Part shown: positions 33,428 through 41,748 of the stretch, in pieces | Layout: every line of letters begins with the position of its first letter | How positions within the stretch are numbered: position 1 is the stretch's first letter | Source: CAZGMN01 sp964645765 | GTDB lineage: Bacteria > Acidobacteriota > Aminicenantia > Aminicenantales > Aminicenantaceae | Assembly: GCA_964645765.1 (NCBI GenBank) | Contig: CAZYBE010000016.1 | Coordinates: 1 to 64,000, forward strand | Length of the DNA stretch: 64,000 bases | Reading direction: 5' to 3' | Notes under the pieces: model-generated | Told to the model about the DNA's origin: nothing | The model's input: only the letters and a program-made list of their open reading frames with translations | Database searches by the model: none | Translations under genes and position numbers: made by a program

Positions 33428-33623
33428 ATGCCCGCGAAAAAGAGAGCGAAACCAAAGAAGAAGGTAGTTAAGAAGGCCAAAAAAAAAAGTAGGTGCTAAG
33501 GCCAAGAAAGGCCCAGCTTACGAATGCCGTGTTTGCGGCATGCGGGTTGTTGTCGATGAAGCTTGCGGCTGCGCCGAAGAGCACTCTTTGATTTGTTGCA
33601 ATAAGCCGATGGTGAAGAAATAG
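33428..33623 (+). pseudogene. Lys-rich Cys-rich zinc-binding small protein with frameshift in A10 run
   Basis: The ATG at 33428 follows AAGGAGG. The first frame encodes MPAKKRAKPKKKVVKKA and stops at 33499 just after ten A residues (33479-33488). Shifting by one (nine A) opens a frame that runs to the stop at 33621, encoding GPAYECRVCGMRVVVDEAC and then GCAEEHSLICCNKPM. The CxxC, CxC and CC cluster is typical of small zinc- or iron-binding proteins. The full product would be about 64 residues. It may be a sequencing error, a pseudogene, or a site where transcriptional slippage restores the frame. Confidence 0.6.
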
Positions 33624-34055
33624 GCTGAGAGAAAAACTTCCAAGCAGAAAGCAAGTTTTCGAACAAATTTAATTTCGCTTTTTTAAAAAGCGAAAGGATT
33701 CCTTAAAAAACGACAGAAAGTTTTTCCCTCAAATTCAAAAAATAATTATCTCATAATTTTTTAAAATTCTTTTAGCCCTAAAAAGAGAGTTTCTTTTTGA
33801 TCTCTCTTAGAAAAATTTTAAATTTTCTTATTCATTATTATTCATCGTAGAAAAATTCTTCTTTGTTTCCCCGACAAATTGAGATTGGTTCTTATGGAAG
33901 TTTCATCGAAGGGAGCGAGTCTTCCCCATTTATCAGGGAAAAGTGGAGAAAAAGCGATGTTTCTTGTTGGCACGAATATTGTTTATAATATTAATAGGAA
34001 TAAATTTTAGGAAATTGCCTTGAATATCTAGGAGAGGATAAAGAGAAAAGAAACG
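33624..34055. other. AT-rich intergenic region before korA
   Basis: 432 bp with no coding potential seen. It contains an AT-rich dyad (TTTCGC-TTTTTTAAAAA-GCGAAA, about 33675-33697) and a weak stem AAGAGAG/CTCTCTT near 33783-33808, neither followed by a clear T-run. The stretch before korA has no convincing strong -35/-10 pair. Confidence 0.45.
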
Positions 34056-35795
34056 ATGACAACCGATATTTCGGTGATGATCGCTGGAAAAGCAGGAGAC
34101 GGTGTCCTTTTCACCGGGAATGTTCTGGCAAAGATTCTGAAGAGACAGGGATGGGAGGTCTTAACCTACAGCGATTTTCCCTCAAACATAAAGGGCGAGC
34201 CGACCAACCATACGGTCAGGGCCAGCCAGGAAGAGATTTACGGCCGGGGGGACAAGATTGATATTTTTCTGGCCTTTGACTGCCAGGCGATTCTCCAGCA
34301 TTCGAGAAGAATGAGAGAAGGAGGAATCCTTCTCTGCGATGGAGAAGATTTGCTCGAGCTCTCTCCTTCAGAAAAACTCGCAAAGACATTCCATAAATTT
34401 CCCTTGAGAAAGCTGGCAAGAGAAAATTTCGGTAAAGAAATCTTCAAGAACATGATTGCCCTTGGCGCTCTCTGCTTTATCCTCGACCTGGATTTTGCAG
34501 TCGTCGAAAGAATCATAACCGAAGCTTTCTTGGAGAAAAAAGGGAAAGAAATCGTCCAGAAAAATATCCAAGCCTTTTATCTGGGATTCAATCAGGCGAA
34601 GGGAATCGTCAGAGAAGAGGAACGCCATCCCCTGGCGAGAAGAAAAGATTCAAACAGGATTCTTCTCAGCGGCGATGAAGCCATTGCCTTTGGCGCCTTA
34701 GCTGCAGGCTGTCGCTTTTTTGCCGCCTATCCCATCTGCCCGGCTTCTGAGATTTCACAGTGGCTGGCATTGTATCTTCCCCAGTTTAACGGGATTGTCT
34801 TCCAGACTGAGGATGAGCTGGCTGCTCTGAATTCGGCCCTGGGTGCCTCCTATACTGGAGCTCGGGCTATGACTGCAACTTCAGGGCCAGGAGCGTCGCT
34901 GATGATGGAAGCCTTCAGCCTGGCCGGAATGGCCGAGATACCGGTCGTCATCGTCCATGTCCAGAGAGTCGGGCCGAGCACAGGGATTCCAACAAAATCT
35001 GAACAGGAAGACATCATTCAGTGGATTTTTGGCTCTCATGGAGATTTTCCCCGCATCGTCCTTTCGCCGGGAACAGTGGAGGAATGTTTCAAATTCACCG
35101 TAGAAGCCTTTAATCTGGCTGAGAAATACCAGTGCCCGGTCGTTCTTCTCACCGAACAGGACTACGGCCAGAACCTCCGCTCTGCCAGGAGATTTGACCT
35201 CTCTGAGGTCAGAATCGAGAGAGGGAAGCTTCTCAGCCAGGAAGAGCTTTTGAAGATGAAAGATTTCAAAAGGTTCGAGTTCACGCCAAATGGGGTTTCT
35301 CCTCGCGCCCTTCCTGGAATGAAGAACGGGCTGCATATGGTCGAAGGCAACGAGCACAACGAAAAAGGATACCGTGACGAAAGCCCGGAGAATAGAACGA
35401 TGATGATGCAAAAAAGGATGAAGAAGCTTGAGGGCGCGGCCGGAGAGACGGCGTCTCCCAAAATGTGGGGAGAGAGGGGTGCTCGAATTGGAGTTATAGG
35501 TTGCGGCTCTACCTTTGGACCCATCCAAGAGGCGATAGCCCAGCTCAAGGAGAAGGGAATTAAAGCAAAATACCTCCAGTTGAGGACGCTTTGGCCTTTC
35601 CCTGCAAAGGAGGTTGAGGAATTCATAAAAAGGTCTGAGAAGATATTTTTTGTTGAAAACAATTTTTCCAGCCATTTGTGCCAGCTCACAAGAAGCCAGG
35701 TGGAAGTCGCCTTTAAGAGCGGCAAGGTCGTTAAGTATTCAGGCCGGCCCTTCAGGCCTCAGGAAATTTCATCAGAGATTGAAAAGGCTTTATAG
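34056..35795 (+). CDS. korA: 2-oxoacid:acceptor oxidoreductase, gamma-alpha fusion subunit
   Basis: A 579-residue subunit with the gamma domain first (about 3-190: ISVMIAGKAGDGVLFTGNVL) and then the pyrimidine-binding alpha domain (about 205-470: GDEAIAFGALAAGCRFFAAYPICP, TSGPGASLMMEA). It works with the TPP-binding beta subunit that follows without a gap to convert 2-oxoglutarate or another 2-oxoacid to acyl-CoA, reducing ferredoxin. The fused gamma-alpha arrangement is typical of KorA. No ferredoxin-like delta gene is next to it. Substrate among 2-oxoacids cannot be assigned from sequence alone. Confidence 0.88.
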   Translation: MTTDISVMIAGKAGDGVLFTGNVLAKILKRQGWEVLTYSDFPSNIKGEPTNHTVRASQEEIYGRGDKIDIFLAFDCQAILQHSRRMREGGILLCDGEDLLELSPSEKLAKTFHKFPLRKLARENFGKEIFKNMIALGALCFILDLDFAVVERIITEAFLEKKGKEIVQKNIQAFYLGFNQAKGIVREEERHPLARRKDSNRILLSGDEAIAFGALAAGCRFFAAYPICPASEISQWLALYLPQFNGIVFQTEDELAALNSALGASYTGARAMTATSGPGASLMMEAFSLAGMAEIPVVIVHVQRVGPSTGIPTKSEQEDIIQWIFGSHGDFPRIVLSPGTVEECFKFTVEAFNLAEKYQCPVVLLTEQDYGQNLRSARRFDLSEVRIERGKLLSQEELLKMKDFKRFEFTPNGVSPRALPGMKNGLHMVEGNEHNEKGYRDESPENRTMMMQKRMKKLEGAAGETASPKMWGERGARIGVIGCGSTFGPIQEAIAQLKEKGIKAKYLQLRTLWPFPAKEVEEFIKRSEKIFFVENNFSSHLCQLTRSQVEVAFKSGKVVKYSGRPFRPQEISSEIEKAL

Positions 35796-36653
35796 ATGAG
35801 AGAAAGGGATTATCATTTGAGTGACCCTACCTGGTGCCCAGGCTGCGGAATCTACGGCATCTTCACTGCCCTCAAGAAGGCTGCGGCAAATCTCGAGCTC
35901 GACCCTGAGCAGCTGGTCGTTGTCACTGGAATCGGCTGCCACGGCCGTTTGAACAGCTATTTTCGCTCTTACGGATTTCATGGCCTCCATGGCCGACCTT
36001 TGCCTGTGGCCGCAGGCATCAAGCTTTCCAATCCCGGTTTGTCAGTCCTGGCCGTAAGCGGAGACGGCGATGCCTATTCCATAGGCTTATCCCATCTCAT
36101 TCATTCCATAAGGCGGAATATCAGCCTCACTTACCTGGTTGTGGATAACAGAGTCTATGCCCTGACTCAGGGACAGACCTCGCCGACAAGCGCCATGGGT
36201 TTTGTCTCTGTCTCGACTCCTGCTGGGTCAAAAGAGCATCCGATCAACGGAGCGAAACTCGCTCTGGCGTCTGGCGGAACTTACATTGCCCGTGGGTTCT
36301 CTGGCGATGCAGGCCAGCTGGCCGCACTCATCGAAAGAGCGATGAAGCACAAAGGTTTTTCCTTGGTCGAAGTTTTGTCTCCCTGTGTCACCCACAACAA
36401 AGTCAACACCTACGAGTGGTTCAAGAATTCAATCGACCCTCTCGATCAAGACCCGAGCTACGACCCGCACAGCAAAATGCAGGCTTGGGAGAGGCTGAGC
36501 CAGGATAAGAAAATTCCTGTGGGGCTGGTTTACCAGGAGGAAAAACCATCCTATGAGGAACTTGCTTTACCAGAGAAGGAAAGGGCGCTCGTTTTTTCTG
36601 ATTTGAAGCCGGATGCCGTTCGCTTGGAAAGCATCCTGGAAAAATTTGAGTAA
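35796..36653 (+). CDS. korB: 2-oxoacid:acceptor oxidoreductase beta subunit (TPP-binding)
   Basis: A 285-residue TPP subunit. Cys-containing WCPGCGIYGI, the TPP/Mg motif SGDGDAYSIGLSHLIHS with later DNRVYALTQGQ, and TGIGCHGR are visible. It starts one base after the korA stop. The pair transfers electrons to ferredoxin. An adjacent NifU-like gene begins within 45 bases, so Fe-S supply could be co-regulated. Confidence 0.9.
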   Translation: MRERDYHLSDPTWCPGCGIYGIFTALKKAAANLELDPEQLVVVTGIGCHGRLNSYFRSYGFHGLHGRPLPVAAGIKLSNPGLSVLAVSGDGDAYSIGLSHLIHSIRRNISLTYLVVDNRVYALTQGQTSPTSAMGFVSVSTPAGSKEHPINGAKLALASGGTYIARGFSGDAGQLAALIERAMKHKGFSLVEVLSPCVTHNKVNTYEWFKNSIDPLDQDPSYDPHSKMQAWERLSQDKKIPVGLVYQEEKPSYEELALPEKERALVFSDLKPDAVRLESILEKFE

Positions 36654-36694
36654 TGGAATTAGAATATAATGTAGAGACCTTAAGGAGGTTTTCT

Positions 36695-36913
36695 GTGAGA
36701 GAAAAAGTCGAAAAAGCATTAGAAAAGATTCGGCCTTCACTCATGGCTGATGGAGGAAATGTGGAACTTGTCGAGGTTAAAGAAGGCGTGGTCAAGCTCA
36801 AGCTGACCGGAGCCTGTGGCGGGTGCCCCATGTCTCAGTTGACGCTGAAGATGGGAATTGAAAGATTCCTGAAGAAGGAAATCCCGGAGATCAAAGAGGT
36901 CGTGGCAGCTTAG
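36695..36913 (+). CDS. NifU C-terminal-domain Fe-S scaffold
   Basis: A 72-residue NifU-like domain protein with the conserved cluster-binding CGGCPMS motif (GACGGCPMSQLTLKMGIE). The GTG at 36695 is chosen because TAAGGAGG is just upstream; an ATG at 36653 overlapping the korB stop would add 14 residues with no such site. It probably scaffolds or carries Fe-S clusters. It precedes IscS-like and IscU genes. Confidence 0.88.
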   Translation: MREKVEKALEKIRPSLMADGGNVELVEVKEGVVKLKLTGACGGCPMSQLTLKMGIERFLKKEIPEIKEVVAA

Positions 36914-36979
36914 ACAACGAGCAGAATCAGGATGTTTGGATTTTTGATGATCGGCTCATTGAATTGAGAGAGGAGAGAA

Positions 36980-38161
36980 ATGAGAAAAATTTATTTAGAC
37001 CATATCGCCACCACTCCTCTTCATCCGCTCGCTCTTGAGGCCATGCTTCCTTTCTTGAAGGAGAGTTTCGGCAATCCCCAGAGCCCTCATTCGGCTGGAC
37101 AGGAGGCCGCGGCGGCAGTGGAGCAAGCTCGGGAAGAAGCGGCTCAACTCATCAATGCCCATCCCTCGGAGATATTCTTCACCGCCAGCGGCTCTGAGTC
37201 CAACAATTTTGCCCTGAAAGGCCTTGCTCTGGCTCATCAAAGCCGCGGGAAAAATATCGTCCTCTCTGCCATCGAGCATCAATCCGTGCTCCATTCAGCC
37301 CAGAGCCTGGAAAAGCTTGGATTCAGCGTCACTTTAGTTGCTGTGGATAAATATGGAATGGTCGACCCCGCAGAGGTCGAGAAGGCTATTTCCAAGGAGA
37401 CCGTACTTGCCTCAATTATGCTGGCCAACAGCGAGGTGGGGACGATCGAGCCGGTCAAAGAAATCGGCCAGGTTTGCCGCTCCCGCAATGTCCTCTTTCA
37501 TACCGATGCCGTGGCTGCAGTTGGAAATATAGCTGTGGATGTTAAAGAGCTTGGAGTCGATACCTTAAGCCTGGCCGCAAACGAGTTCTTTGGTCCAAAA
37601 GGCGCCGCAGCCTTGTTCATCAAAAAAGGAACAAGAATCCTTCCCTTCATCGACGGCGGAATCCAGGAGGGAGGGAGGAGAGCCGGGACAGAGAATGTGG
37701 CTGGGATTGTCGGCCTGGGAAAGGCAGCGGAGATTGCTAAGCGAGAGATGGTAAGCCGGGAGGAAAGCTTAAAGCCATTGAGAGACAGACTCATCCAGCT
37801 TCTTCCGCAAAAAGTCGACCATGTGATTCTCACCGGCCATCTGGAAAAGAGGCTTCCTCACCATGCCAGCTTCTGCATCGAGTTCATCGAAGGGGAGGCG
37901 ATGCTGTTGAACCTCGACCTGAAGGGAATTGCTGCCTCCAGCGGTTCTGCCTGCACGTCCAAGGCTTTAAAGGCCTCCCATGTTCTTCTGGCCATGGGGC
38001 TTGACCATGCGACAGCCCAGGGCTCTCTTGTCTTTAGCCTGATCGAAGGGACAACAGCGGAAGACATTGATTATCTTCTTGAAGTCTTGCCGCCAATCAT
38101 AGAAAGATTGAGAAAGATGTCTCCCTTGTACACCAAATATTTAGAGGAGAAAAAAAGATGA
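36980..38161 (+). CDS. IscS/NifS-like cysteine desulfurase lacking the PLP lysine
   Basis: A 393-residue class V fold protein. It retains the stacking His100 (SAIEHQSV), the cofactor Asp176 in HTDAVAAVG and the catalytic cysteine loop SSGSACTS (Cys325). The Schiff-base HK is replaced by Asn201-Glu202 (LAANEFFGPKG), and the usual Gln of DAxQ is Ala. A similar loss (lysine to aspartate) is reported for Archaeoglobus fulgidus IscS. Normal PLP-dependent desulfuration is doubtful; it may act as a sulfur or cluster transfer partner. It overlaps iscU by 4 bp. Confidence 0.85.
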   Translation: MRKIYLDHIATTPLHPLALEAMLPFLKESFGNPQSPHSAGQEAAAAVEQAREEAAQLINAHPSEIFFTASGSESNNFALKGLALAHQSRGKNIVLSAIEHQSVLHSAQSLEKLGFSVTLVAVDKYGMVDPAEVEKAISKETVLASIMLANSEVGTIEPVKEIGQVCRSRNVLFHTDAVAAVGNIAVDVKELGVDTLSLAANEFFGPKGAAALFIKKGTRILPFIDGGIQEGGRRAGTENVAGIVGLGKAAEIAKREMVSREESLKPLRDRLIQLLPQKVDHVILTGHLEKRLPHHASFCIEFIEGEAMLLNLDLKGIAASSGSACTSKALKASHVLLAMGLDHATAQGSLVFSLIEGTTAEDIDYLLEVLPPIIERLRKMSPLYTKYLEEKKR

Positions 38162-38727
38162 TTTACAGCGAAAAAGTCATGGAGCATTTTCAAAACCCAA
38201 GGAACGTTGGGGTGATCAAAGACGCTGACGGGGTCGGAGAGGTCGGAAATCCTGTCTGCGGCGATATGATGAGCTTTTATATCAAGGTCAAGGACAACCG
38301 CCTTGTCGATATAAAGTTTCAAACCTTTGGCTGCGGAGCGGCGATTGCCGTCTCGAGCATGGTCAGCGAAATGGCCATGGGGAAAACAATCGAAGAGGCG
38401 CTCAAAATTACCAACAAGAGCGTAGCCGAGGAGCTGGGCGGCCTGCCCAAGAACAAGCTTCATTGCTCAAACTTGGGTGCTGATGCCCTCCATAAAGCCA
38501 TCGAAAATTACAAAGAGAGGCAGAAGGCAGCAGAAAAGCAAGCCCCCAAAAAGTCCGCTTCGGATGAAAAGTGCTATTGCCCTTATTGCGAGGGCCCGCT
38601 CGGGGACTTGGAGAATTATTGCCAGGCCTGCCAGGTTGAGCTTGAGCCCTGCCCGGAGTGTGGAGAGCCGTCCAAGAAGGGCGAGGAAAAGTGTCCTCAT
38701 TGCGGGGCAACGAAAGTCAAGACATGA
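38158..38727 (+). CDS. iscU: IscU scaffold with C-terminal double zinc ribbon
   Basis: A 189-residue protein. Residues 1-125 are IscU: MIYSEKVMEHFQNPRNVG, GNPVCGD (Cys34, Asp36), FGCGAAIA (Cys59) and LHCSNL (His102, Cys103). Residues 139-182 add a second module with paired CPYC, CQAC, CPEC and CPHC motifs, resembling two zinc ribbons. It probably builds [2Fe-2S] clusters with the adjacent IscS-like protein. The zinc tail is not part of the standard IscU and may add a nucleic-acid or protein contact. Overlaps tusA by 4 bp. Confidence 0.88.
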   Translation: MIYSEKVMEHFQNPRNVGVIKDADGVGEVGNPVCGDMMSFYIKVKDNRLVDIKFQTFGCGAAIAVSSMVSEMAMGKTIEEALKITNKSVAEELGGLPKNKLHCSNLGADALHKAIENYKERQKAAEKQAPKKSASDEKCYCPYCEGPLGDLENYCQACQVELEPCPECGEPSKKGEEKCPHCGATKVKT

Positions 38728-38957
38728 AGGCTGATGCCAGTCTGGATTGTTTCGGATTGCTGTGTCCGATGCCCATCATCCAGACCCAAAAGAAAATCAA
38801 GGAGATGAAAGTCGGGGAGGTTTTAGAACTGGTCTCGACCGACAAAGGAATCAAGGAAGATATGCCTGCCTGGTGCAAGATGACTGGACAGGAGTACCTC
38901 GGCATGGAGGAAGAGGGCGAGGTCATCAAAGTCTATGTCAGGAAAGTGAAGAATTAG
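38724..38957 (+). CDS. TusA-like sulfurtransferase
   Basis: A 77-residue SirA/TusA-fold protein with the conserved LDCFGLLCPMPIIQTQKKI, whose CP motif holds the persulfide-forming cysteine. The ATG overlaps the iscU stop as ATGA; a longer frame lies inside iscU and is not used. It probably relays sulfur in this operon, between the IscS-like protein and other acceptors. Confidence 0.85.
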   Translation: MKADASLDCFGLLCPMPIIQTQKKIKEMKVGEVLELVSTDKGIKEDMPAWCKMTGQEYLGMEEEGEVIKVYVRKVKN

Positions 38958-38958
38958 A

Positions 38959-39879
38959 ATGTTGAGAATCACTGCCAAAAAAGAAGAAATTATGGCCGAG
39001 ATAAAGAGGTTAAAGAAGGAGAGGAATGCCATTATCCTCGCCCACAACTATCAGATTGGCGAGGTTCAGGATATCGCCGACTATATCGGCGATTCACTGG
39101 GATTGAGCCAGAGGGCAGCTCAGGTCGAGGAGGAGGTCATTGTCTTCTGCGGCGTGCACTTTATGGCTGAGACAGCTGCGATCCTGTCTCCAAAAAAAAC
39201 AGTCCTTATCCCGGACGTCAAGGCTGGCTGCCCGATGGCCGAGATGATTACGGCTTCTGAGCTGAGGGAATGGAAGAAGAATTATCCCGGAAGAAAAGTT
39301 GTCTGTTATGTCAATACAACTGCCGAGGTCAAGGCTGAGTGCGATGTCTGCTGTACCTCCTCCAATGCCCTCAAGGTTGTGAATGCTGTTGATGGAGATG
39401 AGATCCTCTTCGCTCCGGATAAAAACCTTGGTGCCTATGTCGCTCGCTTCACAAAGAAAAGTATTATTTCCTGGGACGGCTACTGTTATATCCATAACAA
39501 CATCCTTATCAAGGATGTCAAGCTCAAAAAAAGTCTTTATCCTGAGGCAGAAGTCTGGGTTCATCCGGAGTGCCGGCCGGAGGTGATCGATATTGCCGAC
39601 AAAGTTCTTTCCACAGGGCAGATGGTCAAGGAAGCTAGGGAGACACGAAAGAAAGAGGTCATCATCGGAACCGAGGCCGGGATTATCTATAGGTTGAAGA
39701 AAGAGAATCCTGAAAAGAATTTTTATCCTGCCAAAGATTTGGCTCTCTGCTATAACATGAAAAAGATAGATTTGAAGAAAGTGCTGATAGCCTTGAAGGA
39801 CATGGTCTACAAAGTTGAAGTTCCGATTGAGATTGGAGAGAGGGCAAGAGGGGCAATCGAGGCTATGATAAGAATTTAG
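38959..39879 (+). CDS. nadA: Quinolinate synthase
   Basis: A 306-residue [4Fe-4S] enzyme that condenses iminoaspartate with dihydroxyacetone phosphate to quinolinate for NAD synthesis. It has the family HNYQIGEVQDIADYIGDS, GVHFMAETA, the cluster cysteines (within VKAECDVCCTSSN, HPECRPEV and LCYNM) and TEAGIIYRL. It starts 1 base after tusA, so it is probably served directly by the upstream Fe-S genes. nadB is not in the window. Confidence 0.95.
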   Translation: MLRITAKKEEIMAEIKRLKKERNAIILAHNYQIGEVQDIADYIGDSLGLSQRAAQVEEEVIVFCGVHFMAETAAILSPKKTVLIPDVKAGCPMAEMITASELREWKKNYPGRKVVCYVNTTAEVKAECDVCCTSSNALKVVNAVDGDEILFAPDKNLGAYVARFTKKSIISWDGYCYIHNNILIKDVKLKKSLYPEAEVWVHPECRPEVIDIADKVLSTGQMVKEARETRKKEVIIGTEAGIIYRLKKENPEKNFYPAKDLALCYNMKKIDLKKVLIALKDMVYKVEVPIEIGERARGAIEAMIRI

Positions 39880-39889
39880 GAGGTTCGTC

Positions 39890-40399
39890 ATGGATTTGGA
39901 CCCAAAATTGCTGCCTCATGAAATCCTGGCCGTTGCCATCAGGTCTGAAAAAGAAGCTGCTGATATCTACTCTAGGCTTAACGATAAGGTGAAGAACATG
40001 CTCTTGAAGAAAAAGCTTGAATTCCTGATTTTTGAGGAAAAGAAGCACCGTCAGATTCTCGAGCGCCTTTTTTATCAGAGGTTTCGTGATAAGGAACTCA
40101 AGGAACCGGGCCAATCCTTCCTCCCTCCTCCCAAAGATTATCTGGAGGAAAAGGCCTCTGTCTTCGACCTCTTTAAAATAGCCCTCGAAGCAGAAAAAGC
40201 GAGTGAGGACTTCTACAACAGAGCTCAAGAGAGAGCCGAGGATGAGGGGACGAAGAGGATTATGGAATATTTAAGCCGGGTGGAGAGAAGCCATTATTTC
40301 GTCATCAAATCGGAGATAGACCTCCTGGAGTTTTTCCCTGACTATTACAATGTCGAGGATTTTCATTTCGGCCACGAAATGGTCCATGTCGGGCCGTGA
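39890..40399 (+). CDS. Ferritin-like diiron protein, paralog
   Basis: A 169-residue four-helix protein with two carboxylate/His helix pairs (IRSEKEAADIYSRL, FEEKKHRQIL; LEAEKASEDFYNRA, VERSHYFVI). It resembles the gene at 52553-53041 throughout and more distantly that at 28841-29293. Iron or oxygen handling is inferred. It starts 10 bases after nadA, with AGGAGG, and probably ends that operon. Confidence 0.8.
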   Translation: MDLDPKLLPHEILAVAIRSEKEAADIYSRLNDKVKNMLLKKKLEFLIFEEKKHRQILERLFYQRFRDKELKEPGQSFLPPPKDYLEEKASVFDLFKIALEAEKASEDFYNRAQERAEDEGTKRIMEYLSRVERSHYFVIKSEIDLLEFFPDYYNVEDFHFGHEMVHVGP

Positions 40400-40426
40400 A
40401 AGGCTGGAAAAATTTTTTGGGAGCAT

Positions 40427-40477
40427 AGGCAAATTAGTTCTTCAGCGCAAAAAAAAGATGCTTTTGCCTCTTTTTTT
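40427..40477 (+). terminator. Possible terminator after the isc-nadA-ferritin operon
   Basis: Stem AGGCAAA (40427-40433) with TTTGCCT (40463-40469), followed by CTTTTTTT. The loop is long (29 bases), so strength is uncertain. Confidence 0.4.
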
Positions 40478-40618
40478 CAGCTTGATTTTCTCCTTGAACT
40501 ATTTTCAAATATAATCGATAAAGCAGGAAGATTCACCAGTTCATTTGCGTTCATTTGATTAGGTGGCCAGACCATGGAGCTGGGGCAGAGTCCTTATTTT
40601 TTCTTATGAAGGAGAAAG

Positions 40619-41737
40619 ATGATGAAATATTCTTGGCGAATCGGAAAAATTTTCGGGATTGAAATCAAAATCGACTCAAGCTGGCTGATTATTTTTTTCC
40701 TGGTCACCTGGATTCTTGCTGCAACCTACTTTCCCAAGGAATATCCGGGCTGGAGTCACAGCCTCTACTGGCTTATCGGGATAGCGACCAGTCTTCTCTT
40801 TTTCGCCTCGGTTTTAGTCCATGAGCTGGCTCATTCCCTGGTGGCCATAAAGCAGGGAGAGAAGGTGCGGAGCATCACCCTCTTTCTCCTCGGAGGAGTC
40901 GCTCAGATAACCGAGGAGCCGGAAAAGCCTATGCGCGAATTCTCCATGGCTCTGGTTGGCCCGGTCTCGAGTCTGGCCTTGGCCCTTATTTTTTATGTCC
41001 TCTCACTCATTTCCAGAGGAGTGAGCAAGCCAATCGCCGCTTCAGCTTCCTACCTGGCCTTCATCAACGCCATGCTGGCTGCCTTCAACCTGCTGCCTGG
41101 TTTTCCCATGGATGGCGGCAGAGTCTTGAGGTCCATAATCTGGAAGGTCACCGGCAATCTGAGAAAAGCAACCCGGATCGCCTCAAGGATGGGCCAGGGA
41201 TTCGCCTTTTGCCTGATTTTCCTTGGAATTCTTCAGATTCTGAGGGGAAATTTCGGAGGCCTGTGGTTCATTCTCATCGGCTGGTTCCTGCACAATGCAG
41301 CGGTAACAGGCTACGAACAGGTTATGGTTGAAGCGGTCTTGAAAGGAGTCCGGGCTGAGGATTTGATGACAAAGGATTTTGAGACAGTGAGATTTGACCT
41401 TTCTGTGCAGAGTTTGATCGACGATTACATCCTCAAGAAGAGGGAGAGAGTTTTTCTTGTCGCGGATGATGGCGAGCTTAAAGGGATCGTATGCCTGGAA
41501 GATGTGAAGCGCCTTGCTCGGGAAAGCTGGGCCAAGACCAGAGTTGGCGATATCATGACGGCAAAAGAGAAATTAGAGGTTGTCTCTCCTGATGCTGACG
41601 GAAGACAGATTCTGAGTCGCATCACCAGCAAGGACATCCATCAGGTTCCAGTTATGGTCAAGGGAAAGGTTGCGGGCATCATCTGCCGCACAGACATTCT
41701 CCGTTTTATACAGCTTCGTTCAGAGCTTGGAATCTAA
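40619..41737 (+). CDS. M50 site-2 protease with CBS domains
   Basis: A 372-residue membrane metalloprotease. Six or so helices hold the zinc HExxH (LVHELAHSLVA) and the second ligand motif NLLPGFPMDGGR. The C-terminal cytosolic region has a CBS pair (MTKDFETVRFDLSVQ, and IMTAKEKLEVVSPDADG). This SpoIVFB-like architecture cleaves within the membrane and is controlled by nucleotides bound at the CBS pair. ATG follows AAGGAG. The next gene is nrdJ, 11 bases away. Substrate unknown. Confidence 0.88.
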   Translation: MMKYSWRIGKIFGIEIKIDSSWLIIFFLVTWILAATYFPKEYPGWSHSLYWLIGIATSLLFFASVLVHELAHSLVAIKQGEKVRSITLFLLGGVAQITEEPEKPMREFSMALVGPVSSLALALIFYVLSLISRGVSKPIAASASYLAFINAMLAAFNLLPGFPMDGGRVLRSIIWKVTGNLRKATRIASRMGQGFAFCLIFLGILQILRGNFGGLWFILIGWFLHNAAVTGYEQVMVEAVLKGVRAEDLMTKDFETVRFDLSVQSLIDDYILKKRERVFLVADDGELKGIVCLEDVKRLARESWAKTRVGDIMTAKEKLEVVSPDADGRQILSRITSKDIHQVPVMVKGKVAGIICRTDILRFIQLRSELGI

Positions 41738-41748
41738 AGGAGGGAGAA

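Noticed and set aside
33675..33697. Hairpin TTTCGC/GCGAAA as a terminator
   Set aside because: The stem is mostly A/T and is not followed by a T-run on either strand.
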